Shown here piece after piece: positions 6,693 to 12,686 of a stretch of 12,686 nt of DNA. The stretch's first letter is position 1, and every line of letters begins with the position of its first letter. Below the pieces are notes generated by a model. It was not told the DNA's origin and did no database searches. It saw only the letters and a program-made list of their open reading frames with translations. Both the position numbers and the translations under genes were made by a program. Origin of the DNA: Bacteroidota bacterium (GTDB taxonomy: Bacteria; Bacteroidota; Bacteroidia; Bacteroidales; VadinHA17); NCBI GenBank assembly GCA_022711195.1, contig JAKLFN010000038.1:1-12686 (forward strand), in the 5' to 3' direction.

Positions 6693-7097
6693 TCAGTTTA
6701 GTTTAATTAGTTCATTTTTATTAAATGAGGAGCAATTGCCGCACCTGAAATGATTTTGCATTCCTTCAATCAGCTTAAAGCATTTTTTACATCTGTACCA
6801 CTCCTTTTCCATACTGTAATTTCCACCACTTATCTCAATAGATTTTCCTTCCACAAATGACCTTGCAATTTGTTTGAGCATCTGATTATAGATCCTTGTG
6901 AAGGTAGGCCGGGAGATATTCATCTTTTTTGCAGCCTCTTCGTGCGAGAGCATTTCATAATTAATTAGTCTGAGGCTTTCATATTCTTCATATTTTAATC
7001 TTACCGGGCTGTGATTGCAGGACTGAAGTCCAAATGGCCTGAATCCCTTCATTTTTGGAGGGATACAGATGTTCCTGCATTTTTGAGGTCGAGCCAT
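6693..7097 (-). CDS. DUF134 DNA-binding protein with C-terminal zinc ribbon
   Basis: A 134-residue predicted regulator. Residues 1-90 are DUF134: MARPQKCRNICIPPKMKGF at the N-terminus, PVRLKYEEYESLRLINYE (31-48) and a helix-turn-helix at about 51-75 (LSHEEAAKKMNISRPTFTRI), related to sigma-70 region 4. The C-terminus adds a zinc ribbon with two CxxC pairs (C103/C106 and C119/C122). Genes of this family are commonly found beside NifX/NafY-like proteins, as here, and are thought to regulate them. It is the first gene after the promoter at 7186-7217, so it probably autoregulates its operon. Confidence 0.9.
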   Translation of the reverse strand: MARPQKCRNICIPPKMKGFRPFGLQSCNHSPVRLKYEEYESLRLINYEMLSHEEAAKKMNISRPTFTRIYNQMLKQIARSFVEGKSIEISGGNYSMEKEWYRCKKCFKLIEGMQNHFRCGNCSSFNKNELIKLN

Positions 7098-7185
7098 TTT
7101 ACTCTAAATTGATATATTACTGGATGAAAAGCGTGAAGAGAATGAATACGATTTGTGAGTGTACTTTTCGTCGGTAATATTTTGA

Positions 7186-7217
7186 CAAAGATAATGAACC
7201 TGCGTTCATAATACAAA
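7186..7217 (-). promoter_or_regulatory. Bacteroidota-type promoter of the DUF134-OsmC-NifX operon
   Basis: On the minus strand the -7 element is TATCTTTG (plus-strand CAAAGATA at 7186-7193), and 20 bp upstream lies TTTG (plus-strand CAAA at 7214-7217) as the -33 element. The predicted start is near 7180, leaving a leader of about 80 nt before the ATG at 7097. The -7 octamer is identical to that of the operon at 2490. The remaining intergenic sequence between 7098 and 7264 shows nothing else I can name. Confidence 0.65.
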
Positions 7218-7264
7218 TAAAACTATTTTTTTTACATGCCGGTGAAGCAGGGATATATGTAATA

Positions 7265-7897
7265 TTAAAGAAGGTGGTTATCGGGCCGGTAAGCTATCAG
7301 AAGGAAAAGGTCAAATGATTTTGTAAGGCCATGTTCATTTGTTCTGTTTATCGAAAAGCACTTTCCGGATGAGATATTGGCAAATCCTGTCTCTCTCAGC
7401 ATATCTGAGAGACCATTTATATCGAATCCCTTGTGTCCAATAAATCCCTTGCCGTGGAATGATCCGTCTTCGGGGTAAAGGTCTGAAATAGCCAGGTACC
7501 CTCCAGGCAGGATAATTTCGTAGAATTTTTTAAGGATATGTTCCACATCAATAACATGGTGAAGCACCATCTGTGTTATCAGGAGGTTGAATTTTTCTCC
7601 TGTCCATTCTTCTTTTTCAAGGTCGAAGAGCAATGGTTTAAGATTTGATGTACCGCTCTTTATTACTTTCTCGTTCATGATTCTCACCATTTCTGCCGAG
7701 GTATCCATCATTACTGTTTCTGAAGCATGATCTTTCAGCAAGAAACTGGTAATACCAGTTCCTGCGCCGAATTCAAGTATCTTCCATTCTTTTTTAACAG
7801 GCACCTGGTTAAGAAGGCTTTTTACAATAGCAGCCGACCGGTCCCAGTGCATTTGGTTCTGGTCCCAGCCGGCGGCTTTTATGTCAAACTCGGTCAT
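7265..7897 (-). CDS. Class I SAM-dependent methyltransferase
   Basis: A 210-residue methyltransferase of the UbiE/type 11 group. Motif I is ILEFGAGTGITSFLL (40-54), the strand-2 acid is D65 (VMMDTS), and the post-motifs LLITQMVLHHVIDVEHILKK and ILPGGYLAISDLYPEDGSFH follow at about residues 105-146. It has only one cysteine, unlike the ArsM-like enzyme, so it is not a thiol-site enzyme of that kind. Its ATG lies 3 nt after the peroxiredoxin stop on the same strand, so it is probably the last gene of the stress operon. The substrate is unknown; similar proteins act on small molecules in many pathways. Confidence 0.85.
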   Translation of the reverse strand: MTEFDIKAAGWDQNQMHWDRSAAIVKSLLNQVPVKKEWKILEFGAGTGITSFLLKDHASETVMMDTSAEMVRIMNEKVIKSGTSNLKPLLFDLEKEEWTGEKFNLLITQMVLHHVIDVEHILKKFYEIILPGGYLAISDLYPEDGSFHGKGFIGHKGFDINGLSDMLRETGFANISSGKCFSINRTNEHGLTKSFDLFLLIAYRPDNHLL

Positions 7898-7900
7898 ATG

Positions 7901-8605
7901 CTATTTCTTCAATACAGCTTTTAAGATCTTTTCTTTTTCAAGCTTCTTGGTGCAGAAGAACCAGTCGTAGCATTTCATTTCATCCTTGTTCTCCATCCTT
8001 TGTTTAGCCACTCCGCATGATCCGGCGGTGGGAACGATGACATCGTCGCCCGGCTGCCAGTCAGCTGGCAGAGCAACTGAGAATGCGTCAGCAGTCTGAA
8101 GTCCGACGATTACCCTGTAAAGCTCTTCAAAGTTACGACCAAGGCTCAGGGGATAGTAAATGATTGTACGTATGATGCCTTTCGGGTCGATAAAGAAGAC
8201 AGCTCTGACTGCTTTGGTCGAGCTTTCTCCGGGCTGAAGCATCCCGTATTTTTTTGCCACCTCCATGGTGATATCCTCAATAAGAGGGAAGGTTACCTCA
8301 ACGTTTTTCATGCCTTTGTACTCAATCTTTTCCTTGATTGTCCGAAGCCATGCGATATGACTGTATAGACCGTCGACTGAGAGACCAACAAGCTTGCAGT
8401 TAGCCTCATTGAATTTTTTCTCCATGCTTGCGAAGGTCATGAATTCGGACGTACATACCGGTGTAAAATCGGCCGGATGGCTGAATAGTATCACCCAGCT
8501 TCCTGAATAGTCTGCCGGAAAATTTATTTCTCCCTGAGTTGTGACTGCCTTAAATTCAGGCGCTTTATCGCCAATACGAGGCATTGAAAATATTTTTTCT
8601 TCCAT
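7901..8605 (-). CDS. Prx6-type peroxiredoxin
   Basis: A 234-residue thiol peroxidase of the AhpC/TSA superfamily, Prx6 branch, that reduces hydrogen peroxide and alkyl hydroperoxides in the cytoplasm. The peroxidatic cysteine is C51 in HPADFTPVCTSEF, and the long C-terminal domain (DWQPGDDVIVPTA) is characteristic. Additional cysteines at C197, C212 and C218 (CYDWFFC) resemble the C-terminal resolving cysteines of the archaeal-type 2-Cys Prx6 enzymes. ATG at 8584 (M8, MPRIGDKAPEF) is the more family-like start; the longer one is kept because both are open. It lies 68 nt after the thioferritin-like gene and overlaps nothing. The clustered PerR-like gene suggests peroxide control. Confidence 0.93.
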   Translation of the reverse strand: MEEKIFSMPRIGDKAPEFKAVTTQGEINFPADYSGSWVILFSHPADFTPVCTSEFMTFASMEKKFNEANCKLVGLSVDGLYSHIAWLRTIKEKIEYKGMKNVEVTFPLIEDITMEVAKKYGMLQPGESSTKAVRAVFFIDPKGIIRTIIYYPLSLGRNFEELYRVIVGLQTADAFSVALPADWQPGDDVIVPTAGSCGVAKQRMENKDEMKCYDWFFCTKKLEKEKILKAVLKK

Positions 8606-8673
8606 AATTTTATGTATTTGATTAATAATTAATTTGATTAATTTTCATGATTTGAATAAAGTTCCGGGCAATT

Positions 8674-9174
8674 TTATTTCCTGTGTGAGAGCATCAGATC
8701 GAGGTCTTCTTTGAGTGCTGTCAGATCCTCTTCATGTTCAACCTCGTCAGACAATATCTGGAGGATGATATCATAAGTGACAGGATCGCCTTCCCTGGTA
8801 AGGTCAAGAAGTTTACTGTAAGTCTTGATTGCGCACTGTTCACCCTTAATGTTCTGGTCGAGAATTTCACCAACGAAAGGATCTGATGGGACATCATATC
8901 CACAGTTGGTTAGCTTGAACCATTCTTCAGGTGTCAGGATCGGGGTACCTCCCAGCTGAACAATCCTTGTTACCAGGAGGGTGGCATGTGTGAGTTCTTC
9001 AGTAGCATGGAGGTCGAGCTCTGAGATAACAGCATCTTTCATGGGACCTTTAACGACTTTTGCCCCTATCCAGTACTGGTAATAAGCCAGCCATTCGTCA
9101 GCCAGCGCTTTATTTAATAATTTGATCAGTTTATCAACATTCATTTTGACGATTGATCTTCCGGTTTCTGCCAT
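8674..9174 (-). CDS. Ferritin-like DPS-like (thioferritin-type) protein
   Basis: A 166-residue four-helix ferritin-like protein. Diiron ligands can be assigned: E27 (ADEW), E60 and H63 (EELTH), E112 (GEQ), E144 and H147 (DEVEH). Two cysteines next to the centre, C91 (TNCGYD) and C114 (GEQCAI), are the arrangement described as thioferritin in DPS-like proteins of Sulfolobus and Bacteroides. Such proteins form 12-mers that take up iron using hydrogen peroxide and protect DNA. An internal ATG at 9144 (M11, MNVDKLIKLLNKAL) is a reasonable alternative start. It stands 20 nt after DUF454 and just before the peroxiredoxin gene, consistent with a peroxide/iron stress operon. Confidence 0.88.
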   Translation of the reverse strand: MAETGRSIVKMNVDKLIKLLNKALADEWLAYYQYWIGAKVVKGPMKDAVISELDLHATEELTHATLLVTRIVQLGGTPILTPEEWFKLTNCGYDVPSDPFVGEILDQNIKGEQCAIKTYSKLLDLTREGDPVTYDIILQILSDEVEHEEDLTALKEDLDLMLSHRK

Positions 9175-9194
9175 AGCGATTAGTTTTTTAAGAT

Positions 9195-9575
9195 TTAGTA
9201 TTTATTTAAGATGTTATTTCTGATCTGCCGGTATAAAATCCTTCCCTTAAAGAAAGTACCTGCCACACCGGCTGAGGCCAGTATGATTTTCAGGGCCTGG
9301 TTTTCAGTAACACGGAGAGCCAGGATGATTGATATCCACATTATCAGTATTGCGAACAGCAGCAGGAAGGGATTATATGAAACGGGCTTTCGCTCGATGT
9401 AAGTTTTTGCATGTTTATTGTTCAGCAGTTTCTGATAGAGGGCAGGGGAGCTTTTTAGGAAGAGTCCTGTTGTGAGAATGAAGAAAGGTGTTGCAGGGAG
9501 TACAGGGATAAAGATACCTGCTATGCCCAGCGAAAGGGTAATGATACCGGCTGCGATGAGAAGAGGGTTTATCAT
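9195..9575 (-). CDS. DUF454 (YbaN-like) inner membrane protein
   Basis: A 126-residue membrane protein of the YbaN/DUF454 family. It begins with a long hydrophobic stretch (about 4-40, containing the conserved GIFIPVLPATPFFILTTGLF), followed by a basic loop SSPALYQKLLNNKHAKTYIE (42-61) and further membrane segments at about 70-88 and 96-108. The function of the family is unknown. Its start codon overlaps the stop of the PerR-like gene (ATGA, 4 bp), so the two are translationally coupled, and the thioferritin-like gene follows after 20 nt. Linkage to a peroxide regulator hints at a stress role but does not define it. Confidence 0.9.
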   Translation of the reverse strand: MINPLLIAAGIITLSLGIAGIFIPVLPATPFFILTTGLFLKSSPALYQKLLNNKHAKTYIERKPVSYNPFLLLFAILIMWISIILALRVTENQALKIILASAGVAGTFFKGRILYRQIRNNILNKY

Positions 9576-10006
9576 TGAGATTCTTTATCCGCGGGTAAAA
9601 ATTTTCCAACTATCTGTACCTTATAATCACTGATTTTGAATCCGGGCAGTTTCTTTTTTTTAAAGAAGCTATCGAGCAGTTTATTAAGTTCCTCATCGAA
9701 ATAGTCTTCAATTCTGTCAGAGTCTTCGCTATAGAGGTGATGATGAGTTTCCTTTACTGCGTCGAATCTGATTGAATTGTCGGAGCTTTTAATTCTGTGG
9801 ACAATACCTTTTTTAACAAAGGCGTCGAGTATTTTGTAGACAGTACCGATAGGGACATGAGGGAAGTTTAGTCTGATATAATCGATGATATTGTCAGCGG
9901 ATGGGTGTTTTTCGAGGCCCATTATCACTTCGAGTACAGCTATTCTTTGTGGTGTTACTTTCAGGTCGTTATCGACAAGGACTTTAATTACCTCTTTATC
10001 AGCCAT
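9572..10006 (-). CDS. Fur family transcriptional regulator, PerR-like
   Basis: A 144-residue Fur-superfamily repressor. The winged helix spans about 10-80 (VTPQRIAVLEVI, HPSADNIIDYI, VPIGTVYKILDAFVKKGIV). The regulatory-metal region DAVKETHHHLYSEDSDRIEDY (82-102) is recognisable, with candidate ligands H34, H88-H90 and acidic residues. Both structural-zinc CxxC pairs are absent: the second half of the motif reads YSEDSD where CxxC would be. This is seen in a Bacteroidota group of PerR-like proteins. It heads the operon with DUF454, thioferritin and peroxiredoxin, so derepression by peroxide is the likely mode. Fur-type iron control cannot be excluded. Confidence 0.88.
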   Translation of the reverse strand: MADKEVIKVLVDNDLKVTPQRIAVLEVIMGLEKHPSADNIIDYIRLNFPHVPIGTVYKILDAFVKKGIVHRIKSSDNSIRFDAVKETHHHLYSEDSDRIEDYFDEELNKLLDSFFKKKKLPGFKISDYKVQIVGKFLPADKESQ

Positions 10007-10382
10007 TTCAGGAAGGTTAATAAGATTTCTTTGTGTATTATTGGCATCAGGGACAAATTTAATAAATATTATCGGAGTAAATATATTAAATGAGAATATA
10101 ATTTATATGATAGAAGATATCAGATAGGAAGAATAGTCAGATAATATAAATGATTAAAAGAGTTAATATATTAAAAGATAGAGAATATCAAAAGAGAAAA
10201 AGTATCTAATGATAATCGATCTAAATAAGACAACACCCCCCCCCCGCAAACCTTCTTTCAAAAACTAATATAAAGAAATTGAATTCCTTAAACTCCCCTG
10301 TTTTATAATTATATATTATATACAACAATTCAGGTTTCCTAAATATTTTTTTGTTTCTTTTGCATCAGACTATTACTGCCGT
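10007..10382. other. Divergent AT-rich intergenic region
   Basis: About 375 bp between the minus-strand PerR operon and the plus-strand oxidoreductase, with no credible gene. The plus strand is strongly purine-rich between about 10086 and 10205 (words such as GATAGAAGATATCAGATAGG). A TAAATTTG on the minus strand (plus 10054-10061) may be the -7 element for the PerR operon, but no -33 element is found at the right distance. An imperfect palindrome TATAAT-N5-ATTATA occupies 10304-10320, in operator position for the oxidoreductase; I cannot assign it to a regulator. Confidence 0.5.
10236..10245. repeat. Run of ten C residues
   Basis: Ten consecutive C bases in an otherwise AT-rich intergenic region, about 137 bp before the oxidoreductase start. 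Homopolymer runs of this length change length by slipped-strand mispairing and can alter promoter activity; they are also a common place for sequencing or assembly error. Confidence 0.9.
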
Positions 10383-12620
10383 ATGACTACCCGAAGAAAC
10401 TTTATTAAAATTTCTGCCGCAGGAGCCGGTGCTCTCGCCATAGGTACCGGAGCCCTCAATGCAATGAAATGGATCTCTTCTGACACCATGCCGGATTCTG
10501 TCAAAAACAACTTCACCAGAACCCCTACATATTGCGAGATATGTTTCTGGAAATGTGCAGGATGGGTATATAAAAATAAAAAGGGAGATATCTGGAAAAT
10601 AACAGGCAACGACGAAGACCAGAATTGCCACGGACGCCTGTGCCCCAGAGGAACAGGAGGGCCCGGAATGTATTACGACGACGATCGCCTGAAAACACCA
10701 CTGATCAGAACAGGAGAAAGAGGCAGACAAACATTCCGAGAAGCATCATGGGATGAGGCTTTTACATATATCGCTGACAAAATGAAGGCGATAGCCCGCG
10801 AACATGGACCGGAATGTGTCGCCCTGTTTACCCATGGATCAGGTGGAAAATACTTCGGCGACCTCCTCCAGGCATACGGGTCTTCAAATATCGCCGCACC
10901 TTCTTATGCACAGTGCCGCGGACCACGCGAAGTAGGATTTATGGCCACATTCGGCGAAGGCCTCGAGTCACCGGAACCAACAGACATCCGTGATACCAGA
11001 TGCCTGGTGCTCATAGGTTCACATATCGGCGAAAATATGCATAACGGACAGGTACAGGAAATGTCTGATGCCATCGATAAAGGAGCCGTTATCATAACTG
11101 TCGACCCACGCTTCTCAACTGCAGCAGGTAAATCAAAATACTGGCTGCCCATCAAACCTGCTACCGACATGGCATTGCTTCTGTCATGGATCCATGTGAT
11201 AATAAATGAAGAATATTACGACAAAAAATACGTCGAAAAATATACTTATGGATTTAAAGAACTCGCCGAAGCAGTAAGGAACTATACTCCCGAATGGGCT
11301 TACGGAATTACAACAATAGCACCTGATGTGATCCGGAAGACAGCCAAAGAGATGGCTGATGCAGCACCGGCTGTAATAGTCCACCCGGGAAGGCATGTTA
11401 CCTGGTATGGCGATGATACCCAGAGGTCAAGAGCTATTGCAATACTTAACGCTCTTCTTGGAAGCTGGGGAAGAAGAGGCGGATTTTTCAGACCAGAAAC
11501 ATTTGAACTGCCATCATACCCTCATCCAGAGTTCCCCGAGCCAAAAAGAACTTGGAGAACTGCCTATCCGGGCAAATATGTCCTTGCCGACCTTGCCCTG
11601 GCCAATGGAATATGCGATGCCACTATTCCTGTTACTACACGCGACTGCAGTTTCAAGGGTTGGATAGTGAACGGGACAAATCTTATTGAGACGCTGCCGA
11701 ATCAGAAAAATACAATAGAGGCAATTCAGAACCTCGATCTGATGGTAGTTATTGATACGATGCCAATGGAAATTACCGGCTGGGCCGATGTTGTACTGCC
11801 TGAATGTACATATCTTGAAAGATACGATTCAGTGAGGACCGGACCTCATCGCCTTCCGCAGATTGCACTCAGAATGCCGGCCGCTGAACCAAAATATAAC
11901 TCAAAACCGGCATACTGGATGGCACGACAGCTTGCCATTAAGATGGGGCTTGAAGCTTATTTCCCCTTTGAAAATCAGGAGGATCTTCTCGACTGGCAGC
12001 TGAAACAGGTCGGATCATCACTTGAAGAAATGAAGCGAATAGGAGTGAAAACCTTCCCCAGGCAATATGGCGAGCTGTATTTCTCAGATGATGAGGAAGT
12101 TGAATTTTTTACAAATACCGGGAAGATAGAGCTCTACTCAACGTCGTTTGCCAACGAGGGCTTTGATCCTGTTCCTGTCTATACAGCACACCCTGAACCG
12201 CCTCCAGGATATTACAGGCTGATCTACGGAAGAGCACCCATGCATACATTCAGCAGAACATCCAATAATCCGAACCTTCATGACCTGATGGATGAAAACA
12301 CATTATGGGTAAATCCGAAGGTTGCAAAGGAATGGTCACTCATGAATGGCCAGCAGGTCTACCTTGAAAATCAAGACGGGGTGAAGAGCCAGTTCCCGAT
12401 CAAGGTAAGGGTTACCGAAAGGATAAGATGGGATTCAGTTTACATGGTTCATGGTTTTGGTCATGCAGAAAAGCGTCTGACCAGGACTTACGGACGTGGG
12501 GCGAGTGATACCAAACTCATAACCAAAGTGATGATCGATCCCATAATGGGAGGCACCGGTATGAGAGGAAACTTTGTTACATTTATTACCAATCCTGGAG
12601 AAACGGAGGTGGCGTCATGA
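10383..12620 (+). CDS. Tat-exported molybdopterin oxidoreductase, PsrA/PhsA type
   Basis: A 745-residue catalytic subunit of the DMSO reductase superfamily. A twin-arginine signal TTRRNFIKISAAGAGALAIG (2-21) sends it outside the cytoplasmic membrane. An N-terminal [4Fe-4S] site is formed by C51, C54, C58 and C87 (CEICFWKC then HGRLCPRG). C178 in SYAQCRGPRE is placed like the cysteine Mo ligand of polysulfide reductase PsrA. Later parts (GRAPMHTFSRTSNNPNLHDL, about 610-630, and VHGFGHAEKRLTR) belong to the PsrA/PhsA/ArrA branch. It therefore likely reduces polysulfide, thiosulfate, tetrathionate or arsenate, or runs in reverse; substrate cannot be fixed from sequence. The next gene, the FeS subunit, overlaps it by 4 bp (ATGA), as in PsrABC operons. 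GTG/TTG alternatives are not needed for this start. Confidence 0.92.
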   Translation: MTTRRNFIKISAAGAGALAIGTGALNAMKWISSDTMPDSVKNNFTRTPTYCEICFWKCAGWVYKNKKGDIWKITGNDEDQNCHGRLCPRGTGGPGMYYDDDRLKTPLIRTGERGRQTFREASWDEAFTYIADKMKAIAREHGPECVALFTHGSGGKYFGDLLQAYGSSNIAAPSYAQCRGPREVGFMATFGEGLESPEPTDIRDTRCLVLIGSHIGENMHNGQVQEMSDAIDKGAVIITVDPRFSTAAGKSKYWLPIKPATDMALLLSWIHVIINEEYYDKKYVEKYTYGFKELAEAVRNYTPEWAYGITTIAPDVIRKTAKEMADAAPAVIVHPGRHVTWYGDDTQRSRAIAILNALLGSWGRRGGFFRPETFELPSYPHPEFPEPKRTWRTAYPGKYVLADLALANGICDATIPVTTRDCSFKGWIVNGTNLIETLPNQKNTIEAIQNLDLMVVIDTMPMEITGWADVVLPECTYLERYDSVRTGPHRLPQIALRMPAAEPKYNSKPAYWMARQLAIKMGLEAYFPFENQEDLLDWQLKQVGSSLEEMKRIGVKTFPRQYGELYFSDDEEVEFFTNTGKIELYSTSFANEGFDPVPVYTAHPEPPPGYYRLIYGRAPMHTFSRTSNNPNLHDLMDENTLWVNPKVAKEWSLMNGQQVYLENQDGVKSQFPIKVRVTERIRWDSVYMVHGFGHAEKRLTRTYGRGASDTKLITKVMIDPIMGGTGMRGNFVTFITNPGETEVAS

Positions 12621-12686
12621 GATATGCGATGGCTGTAGATACAAAAAAATGTGTCGGTTGCAGCGACTGTGTCGTGGCCTGCCAGA
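12617..12686 (+). CDS. [4Fe-4S] electron-transfer subunit (PsrB/NrfC-like), 5' part only
   Basis: The first 23 codons of a ferredoxin-type subunit cut by the window edge. The text MRYAMAVDTKKCVGCSDCVVACQ shows the first CxxCxxCxxxC cluster motif (C12, C15, C18, C22). The start ATG overlaps the TGA of the oxidoreductase and is preceded by a good Shine-Dalgarno GGAGGT at 12605-12610, one of the few in the window. It would carry electrons between the Mo subunit and a membrane quinone-reacting subunit expected further downstream. Confidence 0.9.
   Translation, partial: MRYAMAVDTKKCVGCSDCVVACQ

Noticed and set aside
10304..10320. A PerR or Fur operator (TATAAT-N5-ATTATA)
   Set aside because: It is symmetrical but does not fit the 7-1-7 PerR box or the Fur box well, and AT-rich DNA gives such palindromes by chance.
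1..12686. CRISPR array, tRNA or rRNA genes, prophage or integrase
   Set aside because: No spaced direct repeats, no tRNA-like cloverleaf or rRNA stretch, and no phage or recombinase gene was seen.

Overview
The window looks like a chromosomal segment of a Bacteroidota bacterium, probably an anaerobe or facultative anaerobe. Three signs point there: promoters of the Bacteroidota type (-33 TTG, about 19-20 bp, -7 TAnnTTTG) stand before two operons, Shine-Dalgarno sequences are mostly missing, and the proteins read as Bacteroidota-like.

Layout. (1) 1-1934, plus strand: an intergenic inverted repeat, then xylose isomerase (xylA) and a DUF302 protein. (2) 1944-2375, minus strand: a stand-alone IS1595-type zinc-ribbon ORF with no catalytic domain, carrying a strong hairpin at its 3' end. 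(3) 2444-5905, plus strand: a compact operon with its own clear promoter. It encodes an ArsM-like methyltransferase, a previously unlisted 32-residue Cys-containing peptide, a radical SAM/SPASM enzyme whose GTG start lies 4 nt after the peptide stop, and a thioredoxin-thioredoxin reductase fusion. This is the most exciting part of the window, because the arrangement is that of a RiPP (ribosomally made, post-translationally modified peptide) pathway built around thiol chemistry. (4) 5902-7217, minus strand, convergent with it: DUF134 regulator, OsmC-like protein and NifX/NafY-like protein with a His-rich tail, with a promoter at 7186-7217. (5) 7265-10006, minus strand: a PerR-like regulator, DUF454 membrane protein, thioferritin-like (DPS-like) protein, Prx6-type peroxiredoxin and a methyltransferase, forming a peroxide/iron stress operon. 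(6) 10007-10382: an AT-rich gene-free region containing a run of ten C. (7) 10383 to the end, plus strand: a Tat-exported molybdopterin oxidoreductase of the PsrA/PhsA type and the beginning of its [4Fe-4S] partner subunit.

Read together, regions 3 to 7 concern thiol, sulfur or metalloid chemistry and redox stress. A plausible but unproven reading is that the operon at 2444-5905 makes a modified Cys peptide whose thiols are kept reduced by the Trx/TrxR fusion and perhaps methylated or loaded with a metal or metalloid by the ArsM-like enzyme.
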